From Halocatena halophila (GTDB lineage: Archaea; Halobacteriota; Halobacteria; Halobacteriales; Haloarculaceae): a stretch of DNA of 64,000 bases. Position 1 is the first letter of the stretch; every line of letters starts with the position of its first letter. Below the pieces are notes generated by a model, which saw only the letters and a list, made by a program, of their open reading frames with translations, searched no databases and was not told the origin of the DNA. The stretch is taken from the NCBI GenBank assembly GCA_027563145.1, contig CP071306.1, positions 1,116,001 through 1,180,000 on the forward strand. The letters are read 5' to 3'. Shown here one piece after another: positions 34,277 to 42,209 of the stretch. Position numbers and translations under genes: made by a program.

Positions 34277-34881
34277 TCGCTATCACCCGTCACGTCGTCG
34301 GTGAACAGCTGTTGGTCCATAAACGAGCGCAACTGTTTACGCGAACAGGTTGTCGGTCGACCGGTCGAAATCTGTCGGACGTCCGCACCACCGACGTAGG
34401 TGTAGATAAACTGGGCAGTCTTTTCGGGCGAGACGTCCTCGCGTACTGAACCGTCATCGATCCCTGCTTCGATTAATCGCCGGATCTCACCGACGATCAG
34501 CTCCTCGAACTCGATCAGTTCCTCACGAAACGTTTCGTTGTACGGTGCTTCTGCTTTCAGTTCAAGCATTGCCGTTCGAAACTCCGTTTCTGGGGAGTCC
34601 TCCGATGATTTCATTTTCCCCTCGACAACCTCGAGAAGCGTCGCCGCCGGATCCTCACGACCAGACGCAACCTCGTTTTCGAGGCGCTGTTCCATCCGGT
34701 CGTAAAGAAACTCCAGAAACGATCGCAGCAGCTCTTCTTTGCTATCGAAGTGGTAGTGGAGCGCTGCCTTCGATTTGCTCGATTCGTCTGCGATGTCTTG
34801 CATCCGCAGCGACGCATACCCCTGTTTGCACAGGGCGCGATACGTCGCCTCCATTAACTCGTCTATCGTATCATCTGACAT
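34273..34881 (-). CDS. TetR family transcriptional regulator
   Basis: 202 residues. The N-terminal helix-turn-helix is DELMEATYRALCKQGYASLRMQDIADESSKSKAALHYHF in pieces: it shows ASLRMQDIADE followed by KAALHYHFDSKEELL, the standard TetR/AcrR DNA-binding pattern. The C-terminal part is helical (ligand pocket and dimer face). It heads an operon with the MATE pump and has a palindromic operator directly upstream of its own start, so it most likely represses itself and the pump. The ligand is unknown. Confidence 0.92.
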   Translation of the reverse strand: MSDDTIDELMEATYRALCKQGYASLRMQDIADESSKSKAALHYHFDSKEELLRSFLEFLYDRMEQRLENEVASGREDPAATLLEVVEGKMKSSEDSPETEFRTAMLELKAEAPYNETFREELIEFEELIVGEIRRLIEAGIDDGSVREDVSPEKTAQFIYTYVGGADVRQISTGRPTTCSRKQLRSFMDQQLFTDDVTGDSE

Positions 34882-34892
34882 GGTAGGGTAGT

Positions 34893-34937
34893 AACTGAAC
34901 GGTCAGTCAGTTCGTATACTAACTGACTGGCCAGTCA
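34893..34937. promoter_or_regulatory. TetR operator region
   Basis: Arms GGTCAGTCAGTT (34901-34912) and AACTGACTGGCC (34921-34932) form an inverted repeat with one mismatch around an 8-base centre. Within it TGACTGGCCAGTCA (34924-34937) is a perfect 14-base palindrome, and AACTGA/TCAGTT frame 34893-34912. It sits 12 to 56 bases before the tetR start, covering the likely core promoter, so binding there would block transcription. The design suggests two cooperating dimers. Confidence 0.75.
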
Positions 34938-35066
34938 ACTAAAGGGCTTTTGGTGTCAGTGGATTGTGACGTAAACTACCATGGTCCAGTTTCGCACTGG
35001 TAACGGTTTGAGCGCCCGTGTATGGCCACCAGCAGGCCTTTCGGCGGCGGCGACAGGGTTCAGTTC

Positions 35067-35471
35067 ATGGATCACGCAGTCGTCCATACCGATGACGTTC
35101 CGCAAGTGGACTTGAGTGAGACGTTCGACGGGCTGTTTGACCCGGACGTTCGTCGCGTACAGGCAGCCCTCGGAACCGAACAGCTCGTCACCAATCTCTG
35201 GTATTTCGAGGAAGATGAAACGATGGTTCATCATAGCCACGAGCACCAGGAGGAGTTGTTCTACGTGCTCGAAGGAGAGTTCGAGGTGAAGTTCGGAGCT
35301 GTGGGGGCGACTGAGACCGAACGCGTTGAGTCCGGTGGGTTCTTTGCTGCAGGTCCTGGTGTCAAACACGGACACGCCTGTGTGAGCGATACCGGCGTGC
35401 TCCTCGCGGTTGGTGCGCCGAACGAGCCGGACATTCAGCCGGCTAGCTACACCGATTTCGAGGACGTATGA
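35067..35471 (+). CDS. cupin-fold protein
   Basis: 134 residues, one cupin barrel. The metal motif is VHHSHEHQEELFYVLEGEFEVKF (shown in parts): H-x-H-x3-E/Q-E then G-x5-P-type element at FFAAGPGVKHGHACV. The second motif keeps Pro and His. Small cupins of this kind include dioxygenases, isomerases and sugar-binding proteins; nothing here selects one. The ATG at 35067 (MDHAVVHTDDVPQVDL) is preferred because it begins at the fold; an ATG at 35022 is possible. It is divergent from the tetR-MATE operon and might share its regulatory space. Confidence 0.8.
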   Translation: MDHAVVHTDDVPQVDLSETFDGLFDPDVRRVQAALGTEQLVTNLWYFEEDETMVHHSHEHQEELFYVLEGEFEVKFGAVGATETERVESGGFFAAGPGVKHGHACVSDTGVLLAVGAPNEPDIQPASYTDFEDV

Positions 35472-35482
35472 TCCACACGATA

Positions 35483-35547
35483 TATCATAAATCTCACTAA
35501 TGGTGCAGATATCAAAGCAAGACTATATTGAGATTTTATATGATATT
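35483..35547. terminator. AT-rich inverted repeat between convergent genes
   Basis: ATATCATAAATCTCA (35483-35497) pairs with TGAGATTTTATATGATAT (35530-35547). The 15 pairs are broken only by a TTA bulge, around a 32-base loop. It lies between the cupin gene and the convergent gene at 35631, so a termination or 3'-end stabilising role is likely. Confidence 0.5.
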
Positions 35548-35630
35548 GGGACTAGATGGACGCAGAATTTGTATTAGTTTCTCTACACGGAACCTGGTGA
35601 ACGCACGCCAAACCGACCCGATCGCCGCAC

Positions 35631-36215
35631 TCACTCGGAAAGCTGTGTCATGACAAGGGCTCCGGCGACGAGCGCAAGGAGACCGAGCACCACCCGTGAG
35701 CCACCGTCAACAGCAATCGATGAGAACGCAAGCGAGATCGCAATCACGCCAAAGACAACCGCCGGGAGTGTCTGTTGAATGGAGGCTTGCGTACCCCTGG
35801 GTTGTCCGTGAACAACCGGCGCAGACGAACCGCCGTTCGTTCGCTGTGTGCGCGTCGACGCAAGCGACGAATCGACGTTCACCGCCGTGTTCGACGGTGA
35901 CGCTGGCTGTGCATCGATCCTCACCAGTCGCTTTTCGCTTCCATAGGCAGTTGCGACCGTCAGTTGGCCCTCCTGAGGGACTTCAGCGGTCATCGGAATG
36001 GTAATCGAAACTGATTCACCCGATTCGATGTAGTAGTTCGTCGCATCAAGCTGGGCAATCTCCGAAAGCGTCGAATCGAGATTGAGATACACGTGGGTAG
36101 ACTCACCGTGATTCCGGAGTTCGACAGTGAAACTGCCGTCAGTTGCGAACGACTCCGGGACGTCGAGGGTGTGCATGCCGTCCGGGTTCACATCGACGGT
36201 GAGTGTTCCCTGCAC
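35631..36215 (-). CDS. conserved haloarchaeal protein with Ig-like domain and C-terminal helices
   Basis: 194 residues. The first 105 form a beta sandwich (TLTVDVNPDGMHTLDVPESF, FTVELRNHGESTHVYLNLD, YYIESGESVSITIPM). A Ser/Thr/Gln-rich linker follows, then two hydrophobic helices (LPAVVFGVIAISLAFSSIAV; VVLGLLALVAGALVM). There is no signal peptide, so the domain may be cytoplasmic or the protein may insert with its tail. I do not know its function; it resembles a haloarchaeal DUF found near purA-type genes. It is 46 bases downstream of the Trm112-like gene and probably shares its transcript. Confidence 0.7.
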   Translation of the reverse strand: MQGTLTVDVNPDGMHTLDVPESFATDGSFTVELRNHGESTHVYLNLDSTLSEIAQLDATNYYIESGESVSITIPMTAEVPQEGQLTVATAYGSEKRLVRIDAQPASPSNTAVNVDSSLASTRTQRTNGGSSAPVVHGQPRGTQASIQQTLPAVVFGVIAISLAFSSIAVDGGSRVVLGLLALVAGALVMTQLSE

Positions 36216-36261
36216 GGATTACTTAAATGAGTGTGACCCTAAAAAAAGTACGTGTTCGGGG

Positions 36262-36456
36262 TCACTCTCTCATGTCAGGCGGAAGCAGATTCGGGATGCC
36301 GTCTTCGATGGGATACACCGTTCCACACTCTGTACAGGTGAGTTCACCGGCGAGAACCTCCGTATCGTCGTCGTTCGACTCCGTGTCTGTCGCCGACAAA
36401 TCGAGCGGTTCTTTATCGAGCGGACAGGCGAGAATGTCCATCAGCGACTCCTTCAT
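36262..36456 (-). CDS. Trm112/YcaR-like small zinc protein
   Basis: 64 residues. The pattern LMDILACPLDKEPLDL, then LTCTECGTVYPIEDGIPNLLP, is that of Trm112-type methyltransferase activators and YcaR. One Cys of the usual first CxxC pair is missing (CPLD), leaving three Cys, so metal binding may be weak. Archaeal Trm112 activates several tRNA and translation-factor methyltransferases. The ATG at 36456 gives the normal short length; upstream codons overlap purA. It lies 38 bases after purA on the same strand. Confidence 0.8.
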   Translation of the reverse strand: MKESLMDILACPLDKEPLDLSATDTESNDDDTEVLAGELTCTECGTVYPIEDGIPNLLPPDMRE

Positions 36457-36494
36457 ACCCGTAATCGGAGGACCGACGCAAAAAGCGTGCCGGG

Positions 36495-37853
36495 TCAGTC
36501 CGACAGTTCGAACGGATTCTCCAGGACGATGGTCTCCGAGCGGCCGGGACCAATGCCCACAGCGTACAGCGGTACAGCAAGTTCGTCGCTGATGTACTCG
36601 AGATAGGTGCGTGCGTTCTCGGGGAGCGCCGAAATGCCGTCGTCTGCGACCGATGGGTCGAACGGCTCCCAGCCGTCGAACGTCTTTTCGATAACCGAAC
36701 ACTCGCCCCAGCGTTCTGTCGTCGGTGGCATCGTCTCGATCGTCTCACCATCGAGTTCGTAGGCGTGACCAACGGTGACCGAATCAAGACCGGCGAGCAC
36801 GTCGAGATGGTTGATTGCCAGGCCAGTAAAGCCGTTGACCCGCGTTGCGTGGCGCAACATCGGCATGTCAAGCCAGCCAACACGGCGGGGACGACCCGTA
36901 ACAGTGCCGTACTCTCCACCCTCATCGCGGATCCACGTCGCAAGCTCTGCGTGTTCTGGTCGGCCACCATCCGGTGGCGTCTGGCCGTCGACGCTGCCGA
37001 GTTCCGTCGGAAGCGGACCGGTGCCAACACGGGAGAGATACGCCTTGACAATGCCGACAATCTCACCGTCACCGATCACGGCTGGTGCGAGTCCGGTGCC
37101 TGCAGGCGCACCAGTCGCCGTCGTGTTCGATGAGGTGACGTAGGGGTAGATGCCGTGGTCGATGTCGATTGCGGTTCCCTGCGCACCCTCAAACAACAAC
37201 GACTTCCCAGCAGCCCGTTGTTCTGCGAGAAACTCGCCACAGTTGACGACCATCTCTTCACGGCGGAGGCGATCGGCAAACGACTGATAGCGCTCGAACA
37301 GTGCCTCGACATCGAACGCATCGCCGGGTTCGATCCCGTAGACCTCCTCTGCAACCGTTCGGTGGTGTTCGACCGCGTATTCGAGTCGTGTTCGAAACAC
37401 CGATGGGTCAAGGAGATCGCCGACACGAATCCCCCGGCGGCCGGCCTTGTCTTCGTAGGTTGGGCCGATCCCTCGACCGGTCGTTCCGGCCGCCAGATCG
37501 TCCTTGGCTGCCTCCTCGCCACCGTCAAGCACGCGGTGATACGGAAGAATCACGTGAGCGCGAGCACTGACACGCACGTCAGGGTCGAGTCCCCGCTCTT
37601 TGAGCGCGTCAATCTCCTCGAACAGCGTGGTCGGATTGACCACACACCCATTGCCTAACACGCCCGTTCGGCCCCGAACGACACCACTGGGAACCAGCGA
37701 AAGCTTATACTCAGTACCCTGGTGGACGACCGTGTGTCCCGCGTTGTCTCCGCCCTGATATCGAACGACAACATCGGCCCCGTCACCGTACAGATCTACA
37801 ATGCCGCCCTTGCCCTCGTCGCCCAACTGCGAGCCGACGATGGTTACAGTCAT
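36495..37853 (-). CDS. purA: adenylosuccinate synthetase
   Basis: 452 residues. GSQLGDEGKGGIVDLYGDGAD in two parts carries the GDEGKG P-loop and the catalytic Asp; VRYQGGDNAGHTVV has the catalytic His. Further blocks are GTTGRGIGPTYEDKAGRRGIR, LFEGAQGTAIDIDHG and SRVGTGPLPTE. It joins IMP and aspartate using GTP in AMP synthesis. Start MTVTIVGSQLG is unambiguous. It is divergent from the small winged-helix regulator at 38126 across 272 bases. Confidence 0.96.
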   Translation of the reverse strand: MTVTIVGSQLGDEGKGGIVDLYGDGADVVVRYQGGDNAGHTVVHQGTEYKLSLVPSGVVRGRTGVLGNGCVVNPTTLFEEIDALKERGLDPDVRVSARAHVILPYHRVLDGGEEAAKDDLAAGTTGRGIGPTYEDKAGRRGIRVGDLLDPSVFRTRLEYAVEHHRTVAEEVYGIEPGDAFDVEALFERYQSFADRLRREEMVVNCGEFLAEQRAAGKSLLFEGAQGTAIDIDHGIYPYVTSSNTTATGAPAGTGLAPAVIGDGEIVGIVKAYLSRVGTGPLPTELGSVDGQTPPDGGRPEHAELATWIRDEGGEYGTVTGRPRRVGWLDMPMLRHATRVNGFTGLAINHLDVLAGLDSVTVGHAYELDGETIETMPPTTERWGECSVIEKTFDGWEPFDPSVADDGISALPENARTYLEYISDELAVPLYAVGIGPGRSETIVLENPFELSD

Positions 37854-38092
37854 GGTTGAACCTTCCTGCCACCACGCTAAACCGATTTCGATACCCCCAC
37901 ACGACTAGCGGTCTTGCTAAACAACGTGGTACACGTTTTGCAAAATTGAGAAACGACCAGACAACAATCGACAGCCGAACACTCACCCCGCTGAATTTGG
38001 GGTCCTTAGCCCAAACAACCGCCATTCCACAAGTGTTAAGCCATGGCAACAATTACCGCCAGATAGCTAGCTTATTCGAGAAGACAGCAAGG

Positions 38093-38098
38093 TTTAAA
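38093..38098 (+). promoter_or_regulatory. TATA box of the winged-helix regulator gene
   Basis: TTTAAA lies 28-33 bases before the ATG at 38126, the spacing of a haloarchaeal leaderless transcript. The near-palindrome CACAAGTTAACAAGTG (38107-38122) sits between this box and the start codon and might be an autoregulatory site. Confidence 0.5.
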
Positions 38099-38125
38099 CC
38101 CGTCAAACACAAGTTAACAAGTGCC

Positions 38126-38431
38126 ATGATAGACAGACTTGAGAAAGAGGTTGATATGCTCGAACGGCACCTACAGGTGCTGAAAATGGTGATTGAGAAC
38201 GAACCGATCGGAATCGTGAAGATGTCGAACGAGACGGGTTACCCACACCACAAGGTTCGATACTCGCTTCGCGTGCTCGAAGAGGAAGACCTCATCGAGC
38301 CATCGAGCCAGGGTGCAATCACGACCGATCGGACGGCAGAGTTCGTCAACGATCTCGGTGGCAAGCTCACGGAAATTGGTGATAAGCTCGACGGGATGAA
38401 GATCGACGAGACGGTCGAAGTCGAAGGCTAA
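38126..38431 (+). CDS. small winged-helix regulator
   Basis: 101 residues. A coiled start (MIDRLEKEVDMLERHLQVLKMVIENEP) is followed by a winged helix: IGIVKMSNETGYPHHKVRYSLRVLEEEDLIEPS. The recognition helix is likely GYPHHKVRYSLRVLE. The C-terminus is an acidic helix. This is a common haloarchaeal small DNA-binding family without assigned targets. The ATG at 38126 fits the TATA spacing. An open frame extends 270 bases further up to 37856 but looks non-coding (Arg/Thr/Asn-rich, no family features). Confidence 0.82.
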   Translation: MIDRLEKEVDMLERHLQVLKMVIENEPIGIVKMSNETGYPHHKVRYSLRVLEEEDLIEPSSQGAITTDRTAEFVNDLGGKLTEIGDKLDGMKIDETVEVEG

Positions 38432-38432
38432 C

Positions 38433-39941
38433 TTACAGATCTGGTACTGCAACGTGGAACTGTCGCTGTCGAGCTTCTACCATACTGAGGTGGAACCCAC
38501 GCTTTCTCGACAGCCTGATGTAACTCGCACGATTCGAGCCACCGAACAGGCCGCCGCTTCCGCCGGTTGCATCTTCGGCGACGGCAAGCGCGTTCGGTTC
38601 GAAGTAGCTGGTCGAGACCAGAAACGCTCCAGTTACTGGCCACTGGCTGGCTGCCACGCTCGCATCGTCGAGTAGATTTTCGAGGTGCGCATCGGTCGTC
38701 GGATCGGTAGAGTCGTGGATGTTGACAACGAGCAGCGGATCGCCACGCTTATCGAAACAAACGACATCGAAGTAGATCGACGTGCCATCCACCGTATTTC
38801 TGGCGTGAAGCGCCGCACGGTCGATATCGGGGAGATAATCGTATAGATCCGCGAGTTCGTTTTCGTAGCCCGCGTTGTAGATCACATAGAGAAGGTCTCG
38901 GACGAGCCAGGAGACCACATCAAACTCGATCGAATTCGAGAGAAACTCCTCGTATGGCGTTCCGTCAACGACCGTCGATTCGGGGTCGAAGCTCGTGTGG
39001 TGTTCGAGCATGAGGTTGTCGTTTACCTCTTCGGGCGTGGCCTCGCCGTGGTAGGCGTCGGTGAGCGTCGCTCGATTCTGGGTGTGATAGCGGACGAACA
39101 GTGACGTGCCCGCAAGCGCCTTTTCTGGCGTTAGCTCTGTCAGATTTTTGCTGCGCTGTGAGGAGACCGACCCACCATTGGATTCGAGGTCGTGAATTCG
39201 GTCCTGAAGGCGGCTAATGCGGGAGTTGAGATACTCGCGCTCTTCGAGGAGATTGTCTCGTTCGGCTTTCAGCGTGTCGCGTTCGTGTTCGAGCGCCGTG
39301 ATCTGTCGGCGAAGGTCCTGGATCGATTCGTTCGAGCCATCAGTTGCCAGCGGCTCTGTCTCACCAGGCAGTGCGCTCGGGGATCGAACGCTCGAGCCGC
39401 GCGAATCAGACACCGGTGAGGGCTCGACCGGAACGATCGAAACGGTGTACTCTCCGGTGATCGTCTGGCCCACGGTATCGGCCTGTTCATTCGTGAGAAG
39501 GCGATTTTCGCCACTGACGAACGCAATCGACGTGGAGCCGGTCTGATCGTATACGGTGTAGTATTCGTCGCCACCACCTCTGAGCTCAAGATAGCCGATG
39601 AACTCCTGGCTACCGTTCCAGTTGTCGAACGCGTTCACTTGATTTTCGATCGGGACTCTCGCCGTGTGGTGTGTCGAGCTCCGAACGGGCTCCTGTTCGA
39701 GCATCGAGAAAAGGACTGGCAAAATAGGATCAGGACTGATATAGATGGTTCCCCGGTCGGTGATATCGTCTACAGCTCCATCGAACACCCCCACACTATC
39801 GCCATCACGCATGAGAATCCATGTTCCAGCGTGCACCGCGCCGCTGAATCCAGCGTTTGCCAGATCTGAGAGTCCGACATCAGATCGGAGAAACTGCCGT
39901 GATGGCCATTGTTCAATTCGTTCGACCGTGCGCCTCTGCAT
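38433..39941 (-). CDS. haloarchaeal coiled-coil protein, unknown function
   Basis: 502 residues. The first 160 are beta-rich (FSGAVHAGTWILMRDGDSVGVF, GYLELRGGGDEYYTVYDQ). Residues about 208-262 are a strong coiled coil (IQDLRRQITALEHERDTLKAER, NLLEEREYLNSRISRLQDRI). The C-terminal 240 are alpha/beta, including YFDVVCFDKRGDPLLVVNIHD. That last block resembles the D-(x)n-E/V-x-K core of a PD-(D/E)XK nuclease fold without its Lys, so a degenerate nuclease is possible but unproven. It ends one base after the neighbouring regulator stop, converging with it. It heads a two-gene region with 39994-40434. Confidence 0.7.
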   Translation of the reverse strand: MQRRTVERIEQWPSRQFLRSDVGLSDLANAGFSGAVHAGTWILMRDGDSVGVFDGAVDDITDRGTIYISPDPILPVLFSMLEQEPVRSSTHHTARVPIENQVNAFDNWNGSQEFIGYLELRGGGDEYYTVYDQTGSTSIAFVSGENRLLTNEQADTVGQTITGEYTVSIVPVEPSPVSDSRGSSVRSPSALPGETEPLATDGSNESIQDLRRQITALEHERDTLKAERDNLLEEREYLNSRISRLQDRIHDLESNGGSVSSQRSKNLTELTPEKALAGTSLFVRYHTQNRATLTDAYHGEATPEEVNDNLMLEHHTSFDPESTVVDGTPYEEFLSNSIEFDVVSWLVRDLLYVIYNAGYENELADLYDYLPDIDRAALHARNTVDGTSIYFDVVCFDKRGDPLLVVNIHDSTDPTTDAHLENLLDDASVAASQWPVTGAFLVSTSYFEPNALAVAEDATGGSGGLFGGSNRASYIRLSRKRGFHLSMVEARQRQFHVAVPDL

Positions 39942-39993
39942 ACGATTGGATTATCGGCCAGGAACAAATACTTTGTAAAAGCGCTCGCACCCG

Positions 39994-40434
39994 TTACGAG
40001 CGGGTTTCGATGTAGGCGGAGGGTCGACAGCGGTAGGTCAACTCCCGGTCGATCGGCTCAGGAAGGCCACCCCAGAGTGCCTGGGTTGCGAGGTCTTCTT
40101 CGCCCACGGCCACGACCCATTCAGTGATCGGCGTCCGTCGTCCCTCAATCAACAGCGGATACTCTTCGATGCGAATCACGCGGTCGACCGGAAACTGCCG
40201 ATAGCCGTTGCCCACATCGATTTCGACGGGGCCAGTGGTGAACGCTGGACGAAGATCCGTTGAGGTGTCAACGAGAATGTGATAACAGTAGAGCTGGTGC
40301 ATCGATCCATCGGCGAACACCGACGCCGTGTCTCGGCCAAGCTCAATAATTCGATGCGTCTCGGTGGCCAGCTGGAGGCGTTTTCTCTGAGTAGTGGGCT
40401 CGTCGGCTGGCGTTGATGGCATGGGTGAACTCAT
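39994..40434 (-). CDS. conserved haloarchaeal protein, unknown function
   Basis: 146 residues, soluble, mostly beta: HRIIELGRDTASVFADGSMHQLYCYHILVD, then VEIDVGNGYRQFPVDRVIRIEEYPLLI and WVVAVGEEDLA. The N-terminus is Pro/Thr-rich and likely disordered. The fold could be a small barrel. I do not recognise a family. It lies 52 bases upstream of the coiled-coil gene on the same strand and may be its operon partner. Confidence 0.6.
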   Translation of the reverse strand: MSSPMPSTPADEPTTQRKRLQLATETHRIIELGRDTASVFADGSMHQLYCYHILVDTSTDLRPAFTTGPVEIDVGNGYRQFPVDRVIRIEEYPLLIEGRRTPITEWVVAVGEEDLATQALWGGLPEPIDRELTYRCRPSAYIETRS

Positions 40435-40543
40435 TCAAACGTCACCGGCAACACACGCCTCGTGTGTACTTTACGGATCCACTATTAGTTATCGGATGCA
40501 CCAATAACGTATCTGAAACGGGTATAATCTGCGTTCAGTCGGA

Positions 40544-41314
40544 TTATTTTGGCGGTCTGAGTCGGTAGTAGCGACGGTTCAGTTCGAACATATACCCTTC
40601 ACGCATCGTTTTGAGCACCGCATACGTGAGACAGCCCCCAACGATCGGCAACAGGAACGTCAGATCGAACAGAAGATGCGGTGGCATCATATCCGGGAAG
40701 AGATTTTTGACCGAGAGTGCAGCGATTGTGATCGAGAAGATCACACCACTCATCCCGATGGCAGCCCAGAACGGCTCTTCGACTGGCCGGCGTGCCGATC
40801 CCTTGTTCAAGAACGGGACGATGGCGATTGCGCCGACGATGACGAGATTCGCAAGCACACCGTAGGTTCGGTCTGCCATCAGCTTTTGCCCCCCAAGGAT
40901 GGAAAGCTCAGGATTGAGCGGGCCGAGCTTCAACAGTCCGAACGACCAGTAGAGATACCAGTCAGGCAAAATTACGGCCGGGGTAGTCGAGGAGTCAGCT
41001 GGTGCCTCGATGTGTGGGGGCATCGTTGCCGACAGAAAGATGATCATCCCGATGAAAAACGAAGCGATCGCTAGATTGCGGATCGTTTCGTGTGGCCAGG
41101 CCGGAAACCCGAGCACGTCTCGCTCGATGTAGCTGGATTCGGTTCGAAGATCCTGGTCCTCACGACGAGCGCGTTCGAAGTACTCGTACGTGAGCCGTGA
41201 GAGCCCCTGCGTTCGAGCCTTCCGATCGCTCCACGTGGGCGTTTGATCGTCCGGCGCAACGATCCCCGAACCGTCTGTCCGGGGCTGTTCGCCGGTGGTG
41301 TCGCTCTCGGTCAT
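40544..41314 (-). CDS. cytochrome bc-type complex, cytochrome b C-terminal subunit
   Basis: 256 residues. An acidic cytoplasmic head is followed by helices corresponding to subunit IV of b6f: LAIASFFIGMIIFLSA, PDWYLYWSFGLLKLGP, LANLVIVGAIAIVPFLN, WAAIGMSGVIFSITIAAL and LLFDLTFLLPIVGGC. P-D-W-Y replaces the usual P-E-W-Y of the quinol oxidation site. It is the last gene of the operon that contains Rieske protein and cytochrome b N-terminal subunit. Cytochrome b is thus split in two as in b6f complexes. Confidence 0.9.
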   Translation of the reverse strand: MTESDTTGEQPRTDGSGIVAPDDQTPTWSDRKARTQGLSRLTYEYFERARREDQDLRTESSYIERDVLGFPAWPHETIRNLAIASFFIGMIIFLSATMPPHIEAPADSSTTPAVILPDWYLYWSFGLLKLGPLNPELSILGGQKLMADRTYGVLANLVIVGAIAIVPFLNKGSARRPVEEPFWAAIGMSGVIFSITIAALSVKNLFPDMMPPHLLFDLTFLLPIVGGCLTYAVLKTMREGYMFELNRRYYRLRPPK

Positions 41315-41400
41315 TTGTGGCTATCAGGAGTTACCAGTGAGCTACCTTCAACCCTGCGGAACTGGCACAACAAGAGAGTCGTCGATCGGAATGCAATCGA

Positions 41401-42207
41401 TCAGTGGGGCTCGGCGATGCCCTGCATCCAGACGATACCGATGTGAATCGCGATCAGCGCCGTCACGATGAACGGCAAGAGGAACACGTGCATCAGATAC
41501 ATCCGCTGTATCGTCGCTGCGCTGGGTGTAAATCCACCGAACACCAGCTGTGCGGCCCACTCACCCAGCAGTGGTATCGAAAGGGCCATCTCCACGCCGA
41601 TCTGGCTGGCCCAGAACGCGAGCTGATCGAACGTCAGCAGATAGCCGGAGTATCCGAACACCAGCGTTAGCGAGATCAGTACGATCCCGAGCAGCCAGTT
41701 GAGCTCTCGTGGCTCTTTGTAGGCACCGGTGAAATACACACGCAGCATGTGTAAGAACACCGCGGCAGTCATCACCTGCGCCGACCACCGATGGATCGAG
41801 CGCAGCATATATCCGAAGTTGAGATCCGTCATGATGAACGTGATCTGCTGGTAGGCAGCCGACGGATCACCCGTCGCACCGCCTGCAGCTCCGGGAACGT
41901 AGTAAAAGCCAAGCAGTGCGCCACTGAACGCGGCCACGATGTAGGCCAATAGCGAGAAAAAGCCAAGCGAGTAGAGCGGATACCAGTACCAGAACTTGTT
42001 GTCCAGATTGTACTGTTCCGTGTGGCTCTTTGGCATCTGGAGGTTGATCTTGTAGTAGAGATTCTCCAGCAACTCCATGTAGTCCACGATGCGGAATCGC
42101 TTATCGATCCACATCAACGTCGAGAGATAGCCTTTCTCGACGGGAGAGAGATCCTTCTGTTGCAGCCAGCCCTTGTGATCGTGGTCGTCTTTGGGTTCGA
42201 GGCTCAT
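41401..42207 (-). CDS. cytochrome bc-type complex, cytochrome b N-terminal subunit
   Basis: 268 residues. Four helices with the heme b ligands are seen: LAYIVAAFSGALLGFYYVPG, MLRSIHRWSAQVMTAAVFLHMLRVYFTGAY (two His spaced 14 apart), and the later MYLMHVFLLPFIVTALIAIHIG with the second His pair. ADS-like N-terminal residues (MLRS.., ELNWLLG) agree with cytochrome b6. It oxidises quinol together with the C-terminal subunit and the Rieske protein. It follows the Rieske gene by two bases. Confidence 0.93.
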   Translation of the reverse strand: MSLEPKDDHDHKGWLQQKDLSPVEKGYLSTLMWIDKRFRIVDYMELLENLYYKINLQMPKSHTEQYNLDNKFWYWYPLYSLGFFSLLAYIVAAFSGALLGFYYVPGAAGGATGDPSAAYQQITFIMTDLNFGYMLRSIHRWSAQVMTAAVFLHMLRVYFTGAYKEPRELNWLLGIVLISLTLVFGYSGYLLTFDQLAFWASQIGVEMALSIPLLGEWAAQLVFGGFTPSAATIQRMYLMHVFLLPFIVTALIAIHIGIVWMQGIAEPH

Positions 42208-42209
42208 TC

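Noticed and set aside
37856..38125. In-frame extension of the winged-helix gene
   Set aside because: Arg/Thr/Asn-rich and AT-shifted sequence without family features; the TATA box at 38093 would lie inside it.
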